A stretch of DNA of 36,775 nt from Pseudomonadota bacterium (GTDB lineage: Bacteria; Pseudomonadota; Gammaproteobacteria; Burkholderiales; Rhodocyclaceae): NCBI GenBank assembly GCA_018241725.1, contig JAFEDI010000069.1:1-36775 (forward strand), read 5' to 3'. This document shows, one piece after another, positions 1 through 6,632 of the stretch. The position numbers were made by a program, and so were the translations under genes. Within the stretch, counting starts at the first letter, position 1; each line of letters begins with the position of its first letter. Under the pieces are notes generated by a model. The model saw only the letters and a list, made by a program, of their open reading frames with translations. It made no database searches and was not told where the DNA came from.

Positions 1-108
1 CCACCCTTCGTGGGTGCTGATGTAGGTGATGTCGGTCACCCACGCCGTGTTGGGTTCGGCCACGTCGAACGCCCGCTTGAGATGGTTCGGTGCCTCCACG
101 GCCGGCTT
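1..108 (-). pseudogene. IS3-family transposase (OrfB) fragment
   Basis: Read on the minus strand, this stretch encodes part of an IS3-family OrfB integrase-core transposase. The residues [20 protein letters not shown] match the stretch around the first catalytic Asp of the DDE core (WVTDITY). It runs off the left window edge, so the rest of the element may lie outside. On its upstream side the frame breaks and joins the IS5-family fragment at 131-229, so this piece has no start of its own here. The family match is clear by motif; the exact IS cannot be named. Confidence 0.7.
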
Positions 109-130
109 CCCGCTGCGAAACCCGGGCCGA

Positions 131-229
131 CGGCTTGCGCCCCGGGTATTTGTTCCGACGGGGCTTAGCGGGAGGTAGCAACGGTTCGATCAAGGCCCAC
201 AGATCGTCATCGAGAAGTGCTTTGGCCAT
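131..229 (-). pseudogene. IS5-family transposase N-terminal fragment
   Basis: The minus strand has an ATG at 229 that opens a frame starting [20 protein letters not shown], the usual start of IS5-family (IS427/IS1031-like) DDE transposases, and it continues through the typical YPGRKP. After about 33 residues similarity stops and the sequence passes into the IS3-family fragment in another frame. This is therefore a broken transposase start and not a working gene. It lies just downstream of the purine permease, with about 85 bp between them. Confidence 0.7.
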
Positions 230-314
230 GTCCTCTATTCAAAGAAACAAGGCCGAGGTTAATGAAATCCGACCATTGTGAACAGGGGCGCATTGGTCTT
301 TTTGTTAGGGCTTC

Positions 315-1658
315 TTAGAGCTCCGCCTCTCTTGAAACTTTCATCAACTCGATCCGCGCAGCCCCATCGTCACCTAGCCCATTAAACAGTAGATTCAAAA
401 GAATGGCACTAATGGCGGTCAAAAGAATTGGACTTTCCAATACGGGGGCTAAATCGCGTGGAAACTTCGAGAAGAACTGTGGCGAGACAACTGGAATCAT
501 CCCCAAGCCAATGCTGACAGCAACCACATACATGTTGTGAACCTTCTTAAGGTCAGCGCGCTCCAGAACCTTAATGCCGCTAGCTGCGACCATCCCAAAC
601 ATTACAATGCCTACCCCGCCCAATACAAACGGGGGTATTGAGGCTACCAAGACTGCCATTTTCGGAAAAAGTCCAAGAACCATAAGGATGACACCAGCAG
701 TCACACAGACCCACCGGCTCTTAACCCCAGTCACACTAACCAACCCAACATTCTGTGCGTACGAAGTGTATGGAAATGTATTAAAAACCCCACCAATAAC
801 CGTACCAACGCCGTCGGCACGGAACCCCCTAACCAGATCCTCTTCAGACAAAGGCTTTTCTACAATCTCTCCGAGCGCAAGAAACATCCCAGTTGACTCG
901 ATAAAAGTCACTAGCATCACAACGCACATTGCCGCAACTGCCCAAAAATTGAACTTCGGCAATCCAAAATGAAATGGCAGAATCAGGCCGAACAGCGGTG
1001 CATCGTTGAGGTCATCCAGTGATACAAGACCCAACGCGCTGGAGACGATGAACCCACCGAGCAGACCTAGCAGAATCGCAATGTTGTTGAGAAAACCATT
1101 GGTAAATCGAACCAAAGCCAGAACCAATAAAAGCACTAGACCAGCAATCGAAAGATACAGCGGACTACCGAAATTAGGATTACCGTATCCTCCCGCCGAC
1201 CAAGCAGCGGCCACTCCCATGAGGGAAAGTCCGACCGCCAGAATCTCAGTGCCTGTTACTACAGGAGGGAAAAATTTCAACATTTTTCCGACCAACGGAG
1301 CCACCAAGACGCCGAAGAAGCCGGCAGCGATTGTTGCACCAAATACGCCAGCCAATCCAGCCTGCGGATCACTGCCAATTGCGACCATGGGGCCTATCGC
1401 CGTAAAAGTCACCCCCATCATTACCGGCAGTCGGATACCTACCCCTCCGAAGCCCACGCATTGAATAACTGTAGCGATTCCGCAAGCAAATAGGTCGGCA
1501 CTGATTAAAAAGGCCACCTGATCTTTAGGGAGTCCAAGAGACGCTCCAAGAACAAGCGGAATTGCAATTGCTCCCGCATACATCACCATCACATGCTGAG
1601 CACCAAGCAGCAACAGTGTTGGAGTTTTCATTCCACCCAGTGTATTAATATTTCTCAT
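315..1658 (-). CDS. NCS2 xanthine/urate-type permease
   Basis: A 447-aa polytopic membrane protein of the nucleobase:cation symporter-2 (NAT) family, which carries xanthine, uric acid or uracil with protons across the inner membrane. It shows the TM1 motif GAQH (His22), the TM8 Glu in FIESTGMFLALGEI (Glu254), and the NAT signature QNVGLVSVTG (Gln302-Asn303). The ESTGMFLALGEI form is typical of the PbuX/UacT (xanthine/urate) branch and not of uracil carriers. Length is normal for the family. The ATG at 1658 follows GAGG with suitable spacing. Base composition is clearly AT-richer than the core genes, which suits cargo of the tRNA-Arg island. No purine catabolic genes are adjacent, so the substrate is inferred from motif type only. 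Confidence 0.85.
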   Translation of the reverse strand: MRNINTLGGMKTPTLLLLGAQHVMVMYAGAIAIPLVLGASLGLPKDQVAFLISADLFACGIATVIQCVGFGGVGIRLPVMMGVTFTAIGPMVAIGSDPQAGLAGVFGATIAAGFFGVLVAPLVGKMLKFFPPVVTGTEILAVGLSLMGVAAAWSAGGYGNPNFGSPLYLSIAGLVLLLVLALVRFTNGFLNNIAILLGLLGGFIVSSALGLVSLDDLNDAPLFGLILPFHFGLPKFNFWAVAAMCVVMLVTFIESTGMFLALGEIVEKPLSEEDLVRGFRADGVGTVIGGVFNTFPYTSYAQNVGLVSVTGVKSRWVCVTAGVILMVLGLFPKMAVLVASIPPFVLGGVGIVMFGMVAASGIKVLERADLKKVHNMYVVAVSIGLGMIPVVSPQFFSKFPRDLAPVLESPILLTAISAILLNLLFNGLGDDGAARIELMKVSREAEL

Positions 1659-1722
1659 AATTAACCTCGGAAATTATCCAACGCCTCAATCAATAGAGCC
1701 CAGCAGGTTCAGAACGTCTTCT

Positions 1723-1752
1723 TTAATACTTCTATGCGTGATCGACTATCAA
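1723..1752 (-). promoter_or_regulatory. Possible sigma-70 promoter for the permease
   Basis: On the minus strand TTGATA (1747-1752) and TATTAA (1723-1728) are separated by 18 bp, about 65 bp upstream of the permease ATG. The rest of the gene-free stretch 1659-1964 is AT-rich. I could not recognise a purine or xanthine riboswitch in the short leader. Confidence 0.4.
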
Positions 1753-1964
1753 GGAAAGCAAAGCCACACAAAATTCGATACAACGCTTCAACTCAACAAG
1801 CCTATTCGCTAATTTGATACTGGGAAAGTGATCTGTAGAGATACAGCGTTCCAATATTGAAACGATTGCATCCACTCAACTCAGATGCATGGGGGGTCTA
1901 TCAACGTGGTTGCCTGATGAGATCCGGATTCTGGGAGCGTGCTCCCGTGACCAGCTCCACCTCT

Positions 1965-2564
1965 TCATCCGTCAACTGCAGTCTGAGTGAGCGTGCTGCG
2001 TGCCGTGGAAGAGGCTTGCCTGGCGTACTGGGCCCGCATGTCTCTGCGGTAGTGCGCATGCGCCTTTCTGATTTCGCCTAAGATCCTTCGTGGTATTCGC
2101 CGCATTGCCGATACTCTTTCTGTGTGGCCTGCGTCTGTGAGGGCGCCCTGTAGCCAGAGCGAGTCAAGCAAGCGAAGCGCGTAGTCCACGTGAATCAATA
2201 GATCGATGTAAGCATTGGCCAGGGGCGTCCGGATTGCTGCATTGAGTAACTCAAGTCGGCCGGGCTGGCCTATCTGCAGGTTTTCCTCGAGGAGTTGCGC
2301 ATCGGCCCACTTGATCATCTGTTCGATCTTGTGCGACTGCCGTTCAATGAGATCTTTGATCTCCTCGCGTGATGCGTTGGGATAGACATTGCGCAGCACC
2401 GTGGGGCCGATGACGGAAATGGCATACAGGCGGTCACTGATTTCCTCGAAATTCCATTTCCAGGTGTCAATGAGAGGTGGATTGGCCAATTCGAAGGTTC
2501 GTGCGATGCAAGTACCGCGCAGTGATGGGCTGTTGGGACGAGCGCTACCCTCATATGGATTCAT
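1965..2564 (-). CDS. ICE-associated protein, AcaB/DUF1845 (PFL_4669)-like
   Basis: A 199-aa soluble, largely helical protein. The central part (ASREEIKDLIERQSHKIEQM, then TPLANAYIDLLIHVDYALRL and LDSLWLQGALTD) resembles the DUF1845/AcaB-like PFL_4669 family found in integrating conjugative elements. Those proteins sit in the replication/regulation module of ICEs and their biochemical role is not settled. Its ATG overlaps by ATGA the stop of a short open frame upstream (2561-2716), which suggests it was once the second gene of a tight operon. The family assignment rests on remembered pattern, not alignment, so it is moderate. The C-terminal 25 residues are polar and probably disordered. Confidence 0.5.
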   Translation of the reverse strand: MNPYEGSARPNSPSLRGTCIARTFELANPPLIDTWKWNFEEISDRLYAISVIGPTVLRNVYPNASREEIKDLIERQSHKIEQMIKWADAQLLEENLQIGQPGRLELLNAAIRTPLANAYIDLLIHVDYALRLLDSLWLQGALTDAGHTERVSAMRRIPRRILGEIRKAHAHYRRDMRAQYARQASSTARSTLTQTAVDG

Positions 2565-2716
2565 GAGAATCTCCAGGCAATATCAAGAATGGGAATGACG
2601 GGACGTCCGCTGTCAGGATCAGCATAACGGAACGCCCCAATTCTCAAAGCGGCAACTTGGCTCCGCCGCCGCGGGTTGGCCGAGCGGCGGAGCCTGCCCT
2701 GAGTGGCTTCATTCCC
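2561..2716 (-). pseudogene. C-terminal remnant of an island gene
   Basis: An open minus-strand frame with no start codon encodes about 50 residues ending RYADPDSGRPVIPILDIAWR plus two more, and stops inside the ATGA overlap with the AcaB-like gene. It reads like the tail of a real protein whose upstream part has been deleted, with the HD-domain gene now joined in its place. The arginine-rich first half comes from a GC-rich hairpin (2659-2694) and may not be coding. Low confidence. Confidence 0.3.
2659..2694 (-). terminator. GC-rich hairpin after the HD gene
   Basis: GGCTCCGCCGC (2659-2669) is matched exactly by GCGGCGGAGCC (2684-2694), an 11-bp perfect stem with a 14-nt loop, just past the stop of the HD-domain gene. 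No U-tract follows, so it could be a transcript-end hairpin or a recombination scar. Confidence 0.35.
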
Positions 2717-3680
2717 TTAGCACGTAAGGCCGTCCGCCCAGATGCCGGTGGTAGGCACCAAATCCGCCCTGTGCCGGCGCATGCCGGGCCACCAGATCGG
2801 CTTGACCGGACAAGCGATCCACCATCGAAAGGATGTGGGCGTCGAGGCTGAGAGGCTCCCGCAGTCCCAGCCAGTCGGGTGCTCCCTTGGCGGCGGTGAT
2901 GGCATGGAGCAAGGCCAGGTAATGGGGCTCCGGCACGATCACCCGGTGTTGGGCGCGAGCGGCGGCGATCCACTCCAGCACGGTGTGCTTATGCCCAAGG
3001 AGGGTCCCTCTCTCGGTCATCTCGAATCGCCGGTGTCGGCCGTTGAAACGGTATTCCTCGGCCTTGCCTGCATCGTGCAGGAGACTGCTGGTGATCAGTA
3101 CCGGCAAATGTGCTTCCGTGTGGTGGCTGGCGAGGGCCCGGGCACGTTCGGCGACCTCGATGGCGTGCCGGAAATTACCGTTACGGCCATTGTGATGACC
3201 CGCCAGGGAACTGGGCCCGTCCAGGTAGCGCTCGAACCGGTGGTGGTCCCAGAACACCGCATTGAAGAGGTGTTGCAGAGGACGACCCATGGCTTCCCAG
3301 AGTTGGGCAGCACGGGCGATGAGCTCGCGATCCTTGACCCACGCATGAAGAATCGTGGAGAAGGGATTCACGCTGGCTTCCGGCCGCTCCAATTTCACGA
3401 TGCGCGAGATCCGCACCGCGCCTGCTGTCGTCACCGGACGACCGAGCCAGCGGACCGACACCAGGGTGCCGACGGTGAGCCGGTTGTCAGGTTGGCGGCA
3501 CAGCCATTCGACTTTGAGACTGGCCTGCTCATGGAACAGGATGGCCTGACACAGACTGTGTCGCTCATCGAAGGGGAGGCGAGCGATGGCTTGCAGGCGA
3601 AACACCGTGGGGAGGCGATCGACCACATGATCGACTCCCGGGATCTGGCGAACGCCAGAAGTGAGTTTTGAATCAGACAT
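2709..3680 (-). CDS. HD-domain phosphohydrolase, YhaM-like nuclease
   Basis: A 323-aa protein whose layout matches the YhaM type of 3'-5' exoribonuclease: a beta-rich N-terminal segment (about 20-100) of OB-fold character, a linker, then an HD domain. Candidate metal ligands are His172 (FRHAIEVAE), His202-Asp203 (SLLHDAGKAEEY), His230/His232 (GHKHTV) and His259 (LLHAIT). The family cleaves RNA or single-stranded DNA from the 3' end; the actual substrate here is inference. The ATG at 3680 overlaps the integrase stop by 8 bp, so it is probably cotranscribed downstream of integrase. Carriage beside an integrase suggests a role in element maintenance or host interaction. It could instead be a signalling HD hydrolase. 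Confidence 0.65.
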   Translation of the reverse strand: MSDSKLTSGVRQIPGVDHVVDRLPTVFRLQAIARLPFDERHSLCQAILFHEQASLKVEWLCRQPDNRLTVGTLVSVRWLGRPVTTAGAVRISRIVKLERPEASVNPFSTILHAWVKDRELIARAAQLWEAMGRPLQHLFNAVFWDHHRFERYLDGPSSLAGHHNGRNGNFRHAIEVAERARALASHHTEAHLPVLITSSLLHDAGKAEEYRFNGRHRRFEMTERGTLLGHKHTVLEWIAAARAQHRVIVPEPHYLALLHAITAAKGAPDWLGLREPLSLDAHILSMVDRLSGQADLVARHAPAQGGFGAYHRHLGGRPYVLRE

Positions 3681-4911
3681 TGCTGCTCTCCTTCGTATGC
3701 TGAACAGGCAGGGGCTGGTCGGCGATCGACTGGGTGATCAGCCGCTCGAAGGCCGAGCCGTCTCGACGGGTGAGGTTAGGCACATAGCGGGAATAGACAC
3801 GGAACAGCATCTCGGTGGTCGTATGCCCCAGTTGCCGGGCGATCCATTCCGGTGCCTCGCCGGCGGCCAGCCACAAGGTGGCCGCGGTGTGCCGGCACTG
3901 GTAGGGCCGTCGCTTCTTCAGCCCCAGATGGCGGAGGAGGGGATACCAGACCCGATTCGTCACGTTCTTGTGATCGAGGGGCTTGTTCAGGCGATTGCAG
4001 AACACGAATTCCGAAATCTTCCTGGTCGCCTCTTCCTGACGCTTGAGTGCATCAAAAACGAGTTGGCTCATCTGGATGTCCCGCTGGGAGCCGTCGGTCT
4101 TGGTGTACTCCTCGTCGCCGAGGACCACCGTCTCCCGCACCAGGATCAGCCGGCGCTCGAAGTCGACGTACTTCCACTTGAGTCCATCCACCTCACCTGT
4201 GCGCATGCCGGTGAAGAAGCGCACGGTGAAGTAGTCGTGGAAGTCCGGCCGTACCGTGGCGAGGATGGATTTCACTTCTTCCAGGGAGAAGGGATCCACA
4301 TCCGTGCGCTTGATACGTAGCTGTTTGATGTTCTGGTAGGGCGTGGGAAAATTGAATCGGTCGGCCGCTTCGTTGAGGATTTGCCTGAGCGGATTCAGCA
4401 TCTTGTTGATCCGTGCAGCAGACAACTTGGTTTCCTTGCCCCGCGCAGTCACTTTGCCGAGTTCGGCGCGGTAGGCAAGTACGTCAGCCTTGGCGATTTG
4501 GCCGACCGCCTTCTCCCCAAAACGGGAAATCAGGCTGTCGAGCTCCCGTCGGATCGTGATCCGGTGGGACTTGCGCCACTCCACTTCCTTCTCCAGATAC
4601 CAGGTCTCCGCGAACGCCTTGAAGAGCGGCGTCGGGGCGACCGGCGGTGCGCTCGGAGCGGTCACGGTCACGGCGACGCTGATGGCCGGAGGTGCATCGA
4701 AGCGGGCGGCGTTCTTGCTGGCCGGAAAGTACTTGCGGTAGTCGAAGATGCCGGCGGCGATGTCGGCTTCGATTCGGTCCAGTACCTTCTGGACCTTCTT
4801 TCGATTTGCGGGGGTGTCTGGAAGAGCGGTTTGTTCCCGGCACCTGATATCCCTGAAACGAAAATCCAGGAATAGCAGGTTGTTGTCGGTTCGCCGACGA
4901 ATGCTACCCAT
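3673..4911 (-). CDS. int: Tyrosine recombinase integrase of the tRNA-Arg island
   Basis: A 412-aa integrase with an N-terminal arm-binding region (about 1-65), a core-binding SAM-like domain (about 93-190) and a C-terminal catalytic domain. Catalytic residues visible are Arg237 (FFTGMRTGEVDGL), Arg340-His341 (RPYQCRHTAATLW), His363 (QLGHTTTEM) and nucleophile Tyr373 (RVYSRY). The usual first His of the HxxR box is Tyr here, as in many phage and island integrases. It overlaps the excisionase-like gene upstream by 8 bp and the HD gene downstream by 8 bp, so the three form one operon reading away from tRNA-Arg. A Pro/Ala/Val-rich linker at 70-95 separates arm and core domains. It should insert and excise the element at the tRNA 3' end. 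Confidence 0.92.
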   Translation of the reverse strand: MGSIRRRTDNNLLFLDFRFRDIRCREQTALPDTPANRKKVQKVLDRIEADIAAGIFDYRKYFPASKNAARFDAPPAISVAVTVTAPSAPPVAPTPLFKAFAETWYLEKEVEWRKSHRITIRRELDSLISRFGEKAVGQIAKADVLAYRAELGKVTARGKETKLSAARINKMLNPLRQILNEAADRFNFPTPYQNIKQLRIKRTDVDPFSLEEVKSILATVRPDFHDYFTVRFFTGMRTGEVDGLKWKYVDFERRLILVRETVVLGDEEYTKTDGSQRDIQMSQLVFDALKRQEEATRKISEFVFCNRLNKPLDHKNVTNRVWYPLLRHLGLKKRRPYQCRHTAATLWLAAGEAPEWIARQLGHTTTEMLFRVYSRYVPNLTRRDGSAFERLITQSIADQPLPVQHTKESSNV

Positions 4912-5140
4912 GGCACACCCCCCCGTTGGCCATCGGGATCGCGAAACTGGTGTCGGCCGACTTCAAGCCCATGTCGCGTTCGATGTGCTCCCAGATGTAC
5001 AGAATCTTCCTGCCGCCAAATGGGCGGATGTAGTGGGTGCCCTCCAGCAGGACGCTGTCCTTGAGGCGCTCCCGGATCGTTCTTGAGTCGTACTTGATGA
5101 GGCCAGACAGCTCATCGGTGGTGAGGTAGGTCAGTGACAT
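4904..5140 (-). CDS. Small excisionase-like DNA-binding protein
   Basis: A 78-aa basic protein beginning MSLTYLTTDELSGLIKYDSR with the pattern of an AlpA/Xis-type winged helix: a TTDELS helix, the RTIRERLK recognition helix and a GTHYIRPFGGRKILY wing. Such proteins bend attachment DNA for excision or activate int. The frame extends to a TTG 12 nt upstream, but the ATG at 5140 has GGAG 7 nt before it and is preferred. It overlaps int by 8 bp. Neighbouring operators (5201-5215, 5253-5267) probably control it. It could be a regulator only. Confidence 0.65.
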   Translation of the reverse strand: MSLTYLTTDELSGLIKYDSRTIRERLKDSVLLEGTHYIRPFGGRKILYIWEHIERDMGLKSADTSFAIPMANGGVCHG

Positions 5141-5175
5141 GACAGTCTCCAAGAATTAAAATCACGCAGAGCTTT

Positions 5176-5199
5176 AAAAACACATCTAGCTGTGTTTTT
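5176..5199. promoter_or_regulatory. 24-bp palindrome before the excisionase gene
   Basis: AAAAACACA (5176-5184) and TGTGTTTTT (5191-5199) are perfect inverted 9-bp arms around TCTAGC. It lies 36 bp upstream of the excisionase-like ATG inside the divergent regulatory region, so an operator or recombination-protein site is more likely than a terminator. Confidence 0.55.
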
Positions 5200-5200
5200 T

Positions 5201-5267
5201 GTCGTTCTGAATGACATTCTATCTCTCAGAAGGTCGTTGTCAATCTCTTTTTGTCATTCAAGATGAC
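5201..5267. promoter_or_regulatory. Paired 15-bp operators for the Cro/C1-type regulator
   Basis: GTCGTTCTGAATGAC (5201-5215) and GTCATTCAAGATGAC (5253-5267) are two versions of one palindrome, GTCRT-N5-ATGAC, centred 52 bp apart in the 147-bp gap between the divergent excisionase-like and Cro/C1-type genes. The second copy is 21 bp upstream of the regulator start, where bound protein would block its own promoter. Spacing of about five helical turns would put both on one DNA face and allow looping. The sites are seen; the binding protein is inference. Confidence 0.65.
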
Positions 5268-5287
5268 TTTTTGTTTTGGAGGAAAGA

Positions 5288-5503
5288 ATGATCAGATGTC
5301 ACCTGTCCAGGATGATGGGGGAGCGAAAGCTCAAGATTGCTGACGTTGCCCGCGAAACGGGCCTTCATCGCAACACCATTACTTTGCTTTACAACGAGAC
5401 GGCTAACCGGGTGGACATGGAGACGATCGACCGCCTCTGCGAACTGTTCGCATGTGAGGTGGGAGATCTATTCGAGCGGGTGAAGGGGAGTCTGCCTGCG
5501 TGA
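5288..5503 (+). CDS. Cro/C1-type HTH transcriptional regulator
   Basis: A 71-aa protein that is essentially one HTH_3/XRE domain: MMGERKLKIADVARETGLHR is helix 2-3 with the turn, then NTITLLYNETANRVDMETID and LCELFACEVGDLFE, the usual tail of single-domain YdaS/YozG-like regulators. The ATG at 5288 is preceded by GGAGGA (5278-5283), so the in-frame TTG at 5276 is not used. It is divergent from the xis-int-HD operon and probably represses or switches it through the 15-bp palindromes in between. No dimerisation or protease domain is present, so SOS cleavage is unlikely. Confidence 0.8.
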   Translation: MIRCHLSRMMGERKLKIADVARETGLHRNTITLLYNETANRVDMETIDRLCELFACEVGDLFERVKGSLPA

Positions 5504-5605
5504 AAAAGCAGGCACGGAAAGCAGCGGTCAATCTGCAGCTTTCCGCGAAAGGCCGCTAAACAGTGGGGCACGGGTGGGGCGCACGTTGGGCACGGCGTGG
5601 GCACA

Positions 5606-5640
5606 AAACAAAAATGGGCTAGATCTGTTGATCTAACCCA
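5606..5640 (-). terminator. Rho-independent terminator of tRNA-Arg
   Basis: On the minus strand TGGGTTAGATC, a 4-nt loop and GATCTAGCCCA form an 11-bp stem with one G-U pair, followed by TTTTTGTTTT. It lies 10 nt past the CCA end of tRNA-Arg. It falls on the island side of the tRNA, so either the attachment core extends through it or the element supplies it. Confidence 0.8.
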
Positions 5641-5649
5641 TTGATGTAT

Positions 5650-5726
5650 TGGCGCGCCCGAGACGATTCGAACGTCCGACCCCTGCCTTCGGAGGGCAGT
5701 ACTCTATCCAGCTGAGCTACGGGCGC
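5650..5726 (-). tRNA. tRNA-Arg (anticodon CCG)
   Basis: A full 77-nt cloverleaf on the minus strand: acceptor GCGCCCG/CGGGCGC, D-arm GCTCAGCTGGATAGAGT, anticodon stem CTGCC/GGCAG around loop CTCCGAA (anticodon CCG), T-loop TTCGAAT, discriminator G and encoded CCA. Its 3' end abuts the integrase-bearing island and is the likely insertion site. Confidence 0.95.
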
Positions 5727-5766
5727 CCGTCGGAAACAATGCTGCACATTCTCATGTGCGGCGCGC

Positions 5767-5795
5767 AGGATAGCGCGAAACGGCAGCGAAGTCCA
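5767..5795 (-). promoter_or_regulatory. Probable tRNA-Arg promoter
   Basis: On the minus strand TGGACT (5790-5795) and TATCCT (5767-5772) are 17 bp apart, about 40 bp upstream of the tRNA 5' end. Each hexamer matches consensus at four of six positions. Confidence 0.45.
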
Positions 5796-5803
5796 TGCTT
5801 TGC

Positions 5804-5833
5804 CTGACAGAAGGTGAATAGCCCCGCTATAAT
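5804..5833 (+). promoter_or_regulatory. Strong sigma-70 promoter of the cytochrome c gene
   Basis: CTGACA (5804-5809) and a perfect TATAAT (5828-5833) with 18-bp spacing lie 40 bp upstream of the cytochrome c start. Confidence 0.75.
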
Positions 5834-5873
5834 CAATGCTTTATTAAATTTGCCAGTACTCGAGGAATTCAGC

Positions 5874-6329
5874 ATGTCGGATCTTGGTCGTTCTGCCCCT
5901 GTTCGTTCCTTCGCGCGGATTGCGCTTTCCATCGGTGTTGCGGCGCTTGCCACCCAGCTCGTGGGCTGTGGCAAGAAGGCTGCCGTCGATGAAGAACTGG
6001 CTGCCAAGCTGGTCCAGCCGGTTGCCAGGGTCGAGCTGGCCGCCGCGCCGGCTGCTGCGCCTGGCAGCCGCAAGGGTGAGGACATCTTCAAGGCTGTCTG
6101 CTCTGCGTGTCACGAGACTGGCGCTGCTGGCGCGCCGAAGGCGGGCGATAAGGCTGCCTGGGGGCCGCGTATCGCCCAAGGCTACGACACCTTGGTGAAG
6201 TCCGCCGCAGCCGGCAAGAACGCCATGCCTCCGCGTGGTGGTGCGGCTGATCTGACCGACGACGAGCTGAAGCGTGCCGTGGCCTTCCTGGCCAACAAGG
6301 CGGGTGCCGGCTTCAAAGCTCCGGATTAA
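5874..6329 (+). CDS. Cytochrome c5-like c-type cytochrome lipoprotein
   Basis: A 151-aa class I cytochrome c. Residues 12-31 form a hydrophobic signal ending in lipobox LVGC (Cys32), so it is probably a lipid-anchored periplasmic protein. An Ala-rich linker follows, then haem motif CSACH (76-80), GPRIAQGYDTL, and NAMPPRGG, whose Met is the likely sixth haem ligand. The pattern is that of cytochrome c5/CcoP-like electron carriers in betaproteobacteria. The ATG at 5874 has GAGGA 7 nt upstream; an in-frame upstream ATG at 5814 would overlap the promoter and is rejected. It is monocistronic, with a strong promoter before it and a strong terminator after. The electron partner is not shown by context. 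Confidence 0.88.
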   Translation: MSDLGRSAPVRSFARIALSIGVAALATQLVGCGKKAAVDEELAAKLVQPVARVELAAAPAAAPGSRKGEDIFKAVCSACHETGAAGAPKAGDKAAWGPRIAQGYDTLVKSAAAGKNAMPPRGGAADLTDDELKRAVAFLANKAGAGFKAPD

Positions 6330-6379
6330 GTTTCCCCTGCCAGCTTTTGCTCCACGGGCGAAAGCTGGCGCGGAAATGG

Positions 6380-6410
6380 AAAAGGCGCAGACCGATGGTC
6401 TGCGCCTTTT
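6380..6410. terminator. Bidirectional terminator, cytochrome c / 6S RNA
   Basis: AAAAGGCGCAGACC (6380-6393) and GGTCTGCGCCTTTT (6397-6410) form a perfect 14-bp stem with a 3-nt loop and U-tracts on both strands. It ends the cytochrome c transcript on the plus strand and the 6S RNA transcript on the minus strand. Confidence 0.9.
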
Positions 6411-6419
6411 CTTTATGGG

Positions 6420-6596
6420 TCCCCCGCGCGTGCCGTCAGGCCTTCATCCTGAACCGGAGTTCAGGGGGGCCGCATTCCTTCCGTATCAGGCACGTTCGAC
6501 GAGGAACGCGCACACCAACGGTTTCTATGGGCAGCGACCCATGTCACGAAGACATTGGTTCAAGGAGTTTTAAGCCTTGACCAACACCGCAGGGGA
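6420..6596 (-). ncRNA. ssrS: 6S RNA
   Basis: About 177 nt on the minus strand directly downstream of zapA, the conserved place of 6S RNA in beta- and gammaproteobacteria. The 5' end UCCCCUGCGGUGU pairs with the 3' end GCACGCGCGGGGGA to make the closing stem. The segment CUUAAAACUCCUUGAACC matches the sequence remembered in the 3' half of E. coli 6S RNA. 6S RNA mimics an open promoter and sequesters sigma-70 RNA polymerase in stationary phase. The ends are estimated from pairing and may be off by several nt. It is probably processed from the zapA transcript or has its own promoter in 6597-6640. Confidence 0.82.
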
Positions 6597-6632
6597 TTTA
6601 TCAAACCTTTCGATTGCCCGGATTCACCACTC

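Larger units (their letters stand above)
1..5650. mobile_element. Right end of an island integrated at tRNA-Arg(CCG)
   Basis: A tyrosine integrase, a small excisionase-like gene and a divergent Cro/C1-type regulator lie directly next to the 3' end of a complete tRNA-Arg gene. This is the classic arrangement of a genomic island or ICE inserted in a tRNA. Behind the integrase are an HD phosphohydrolase, an ICE-type AcaB-like protein, a purine permease of visibly lower G+C, and IS relics. The tRNA 3' end would be one attachment half; I see no second copy of it inside the window, so the element must extend left of position 1. The left boundary given is only the window edge. Confidence 0.7.

Noticed and set aside
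1659-1964. Xanthine or purine riboswitch ahead of the permease
   Set aside because: The leader after the likely promoter is only about 60 nt and I could not fit a known purine-sensing fold.
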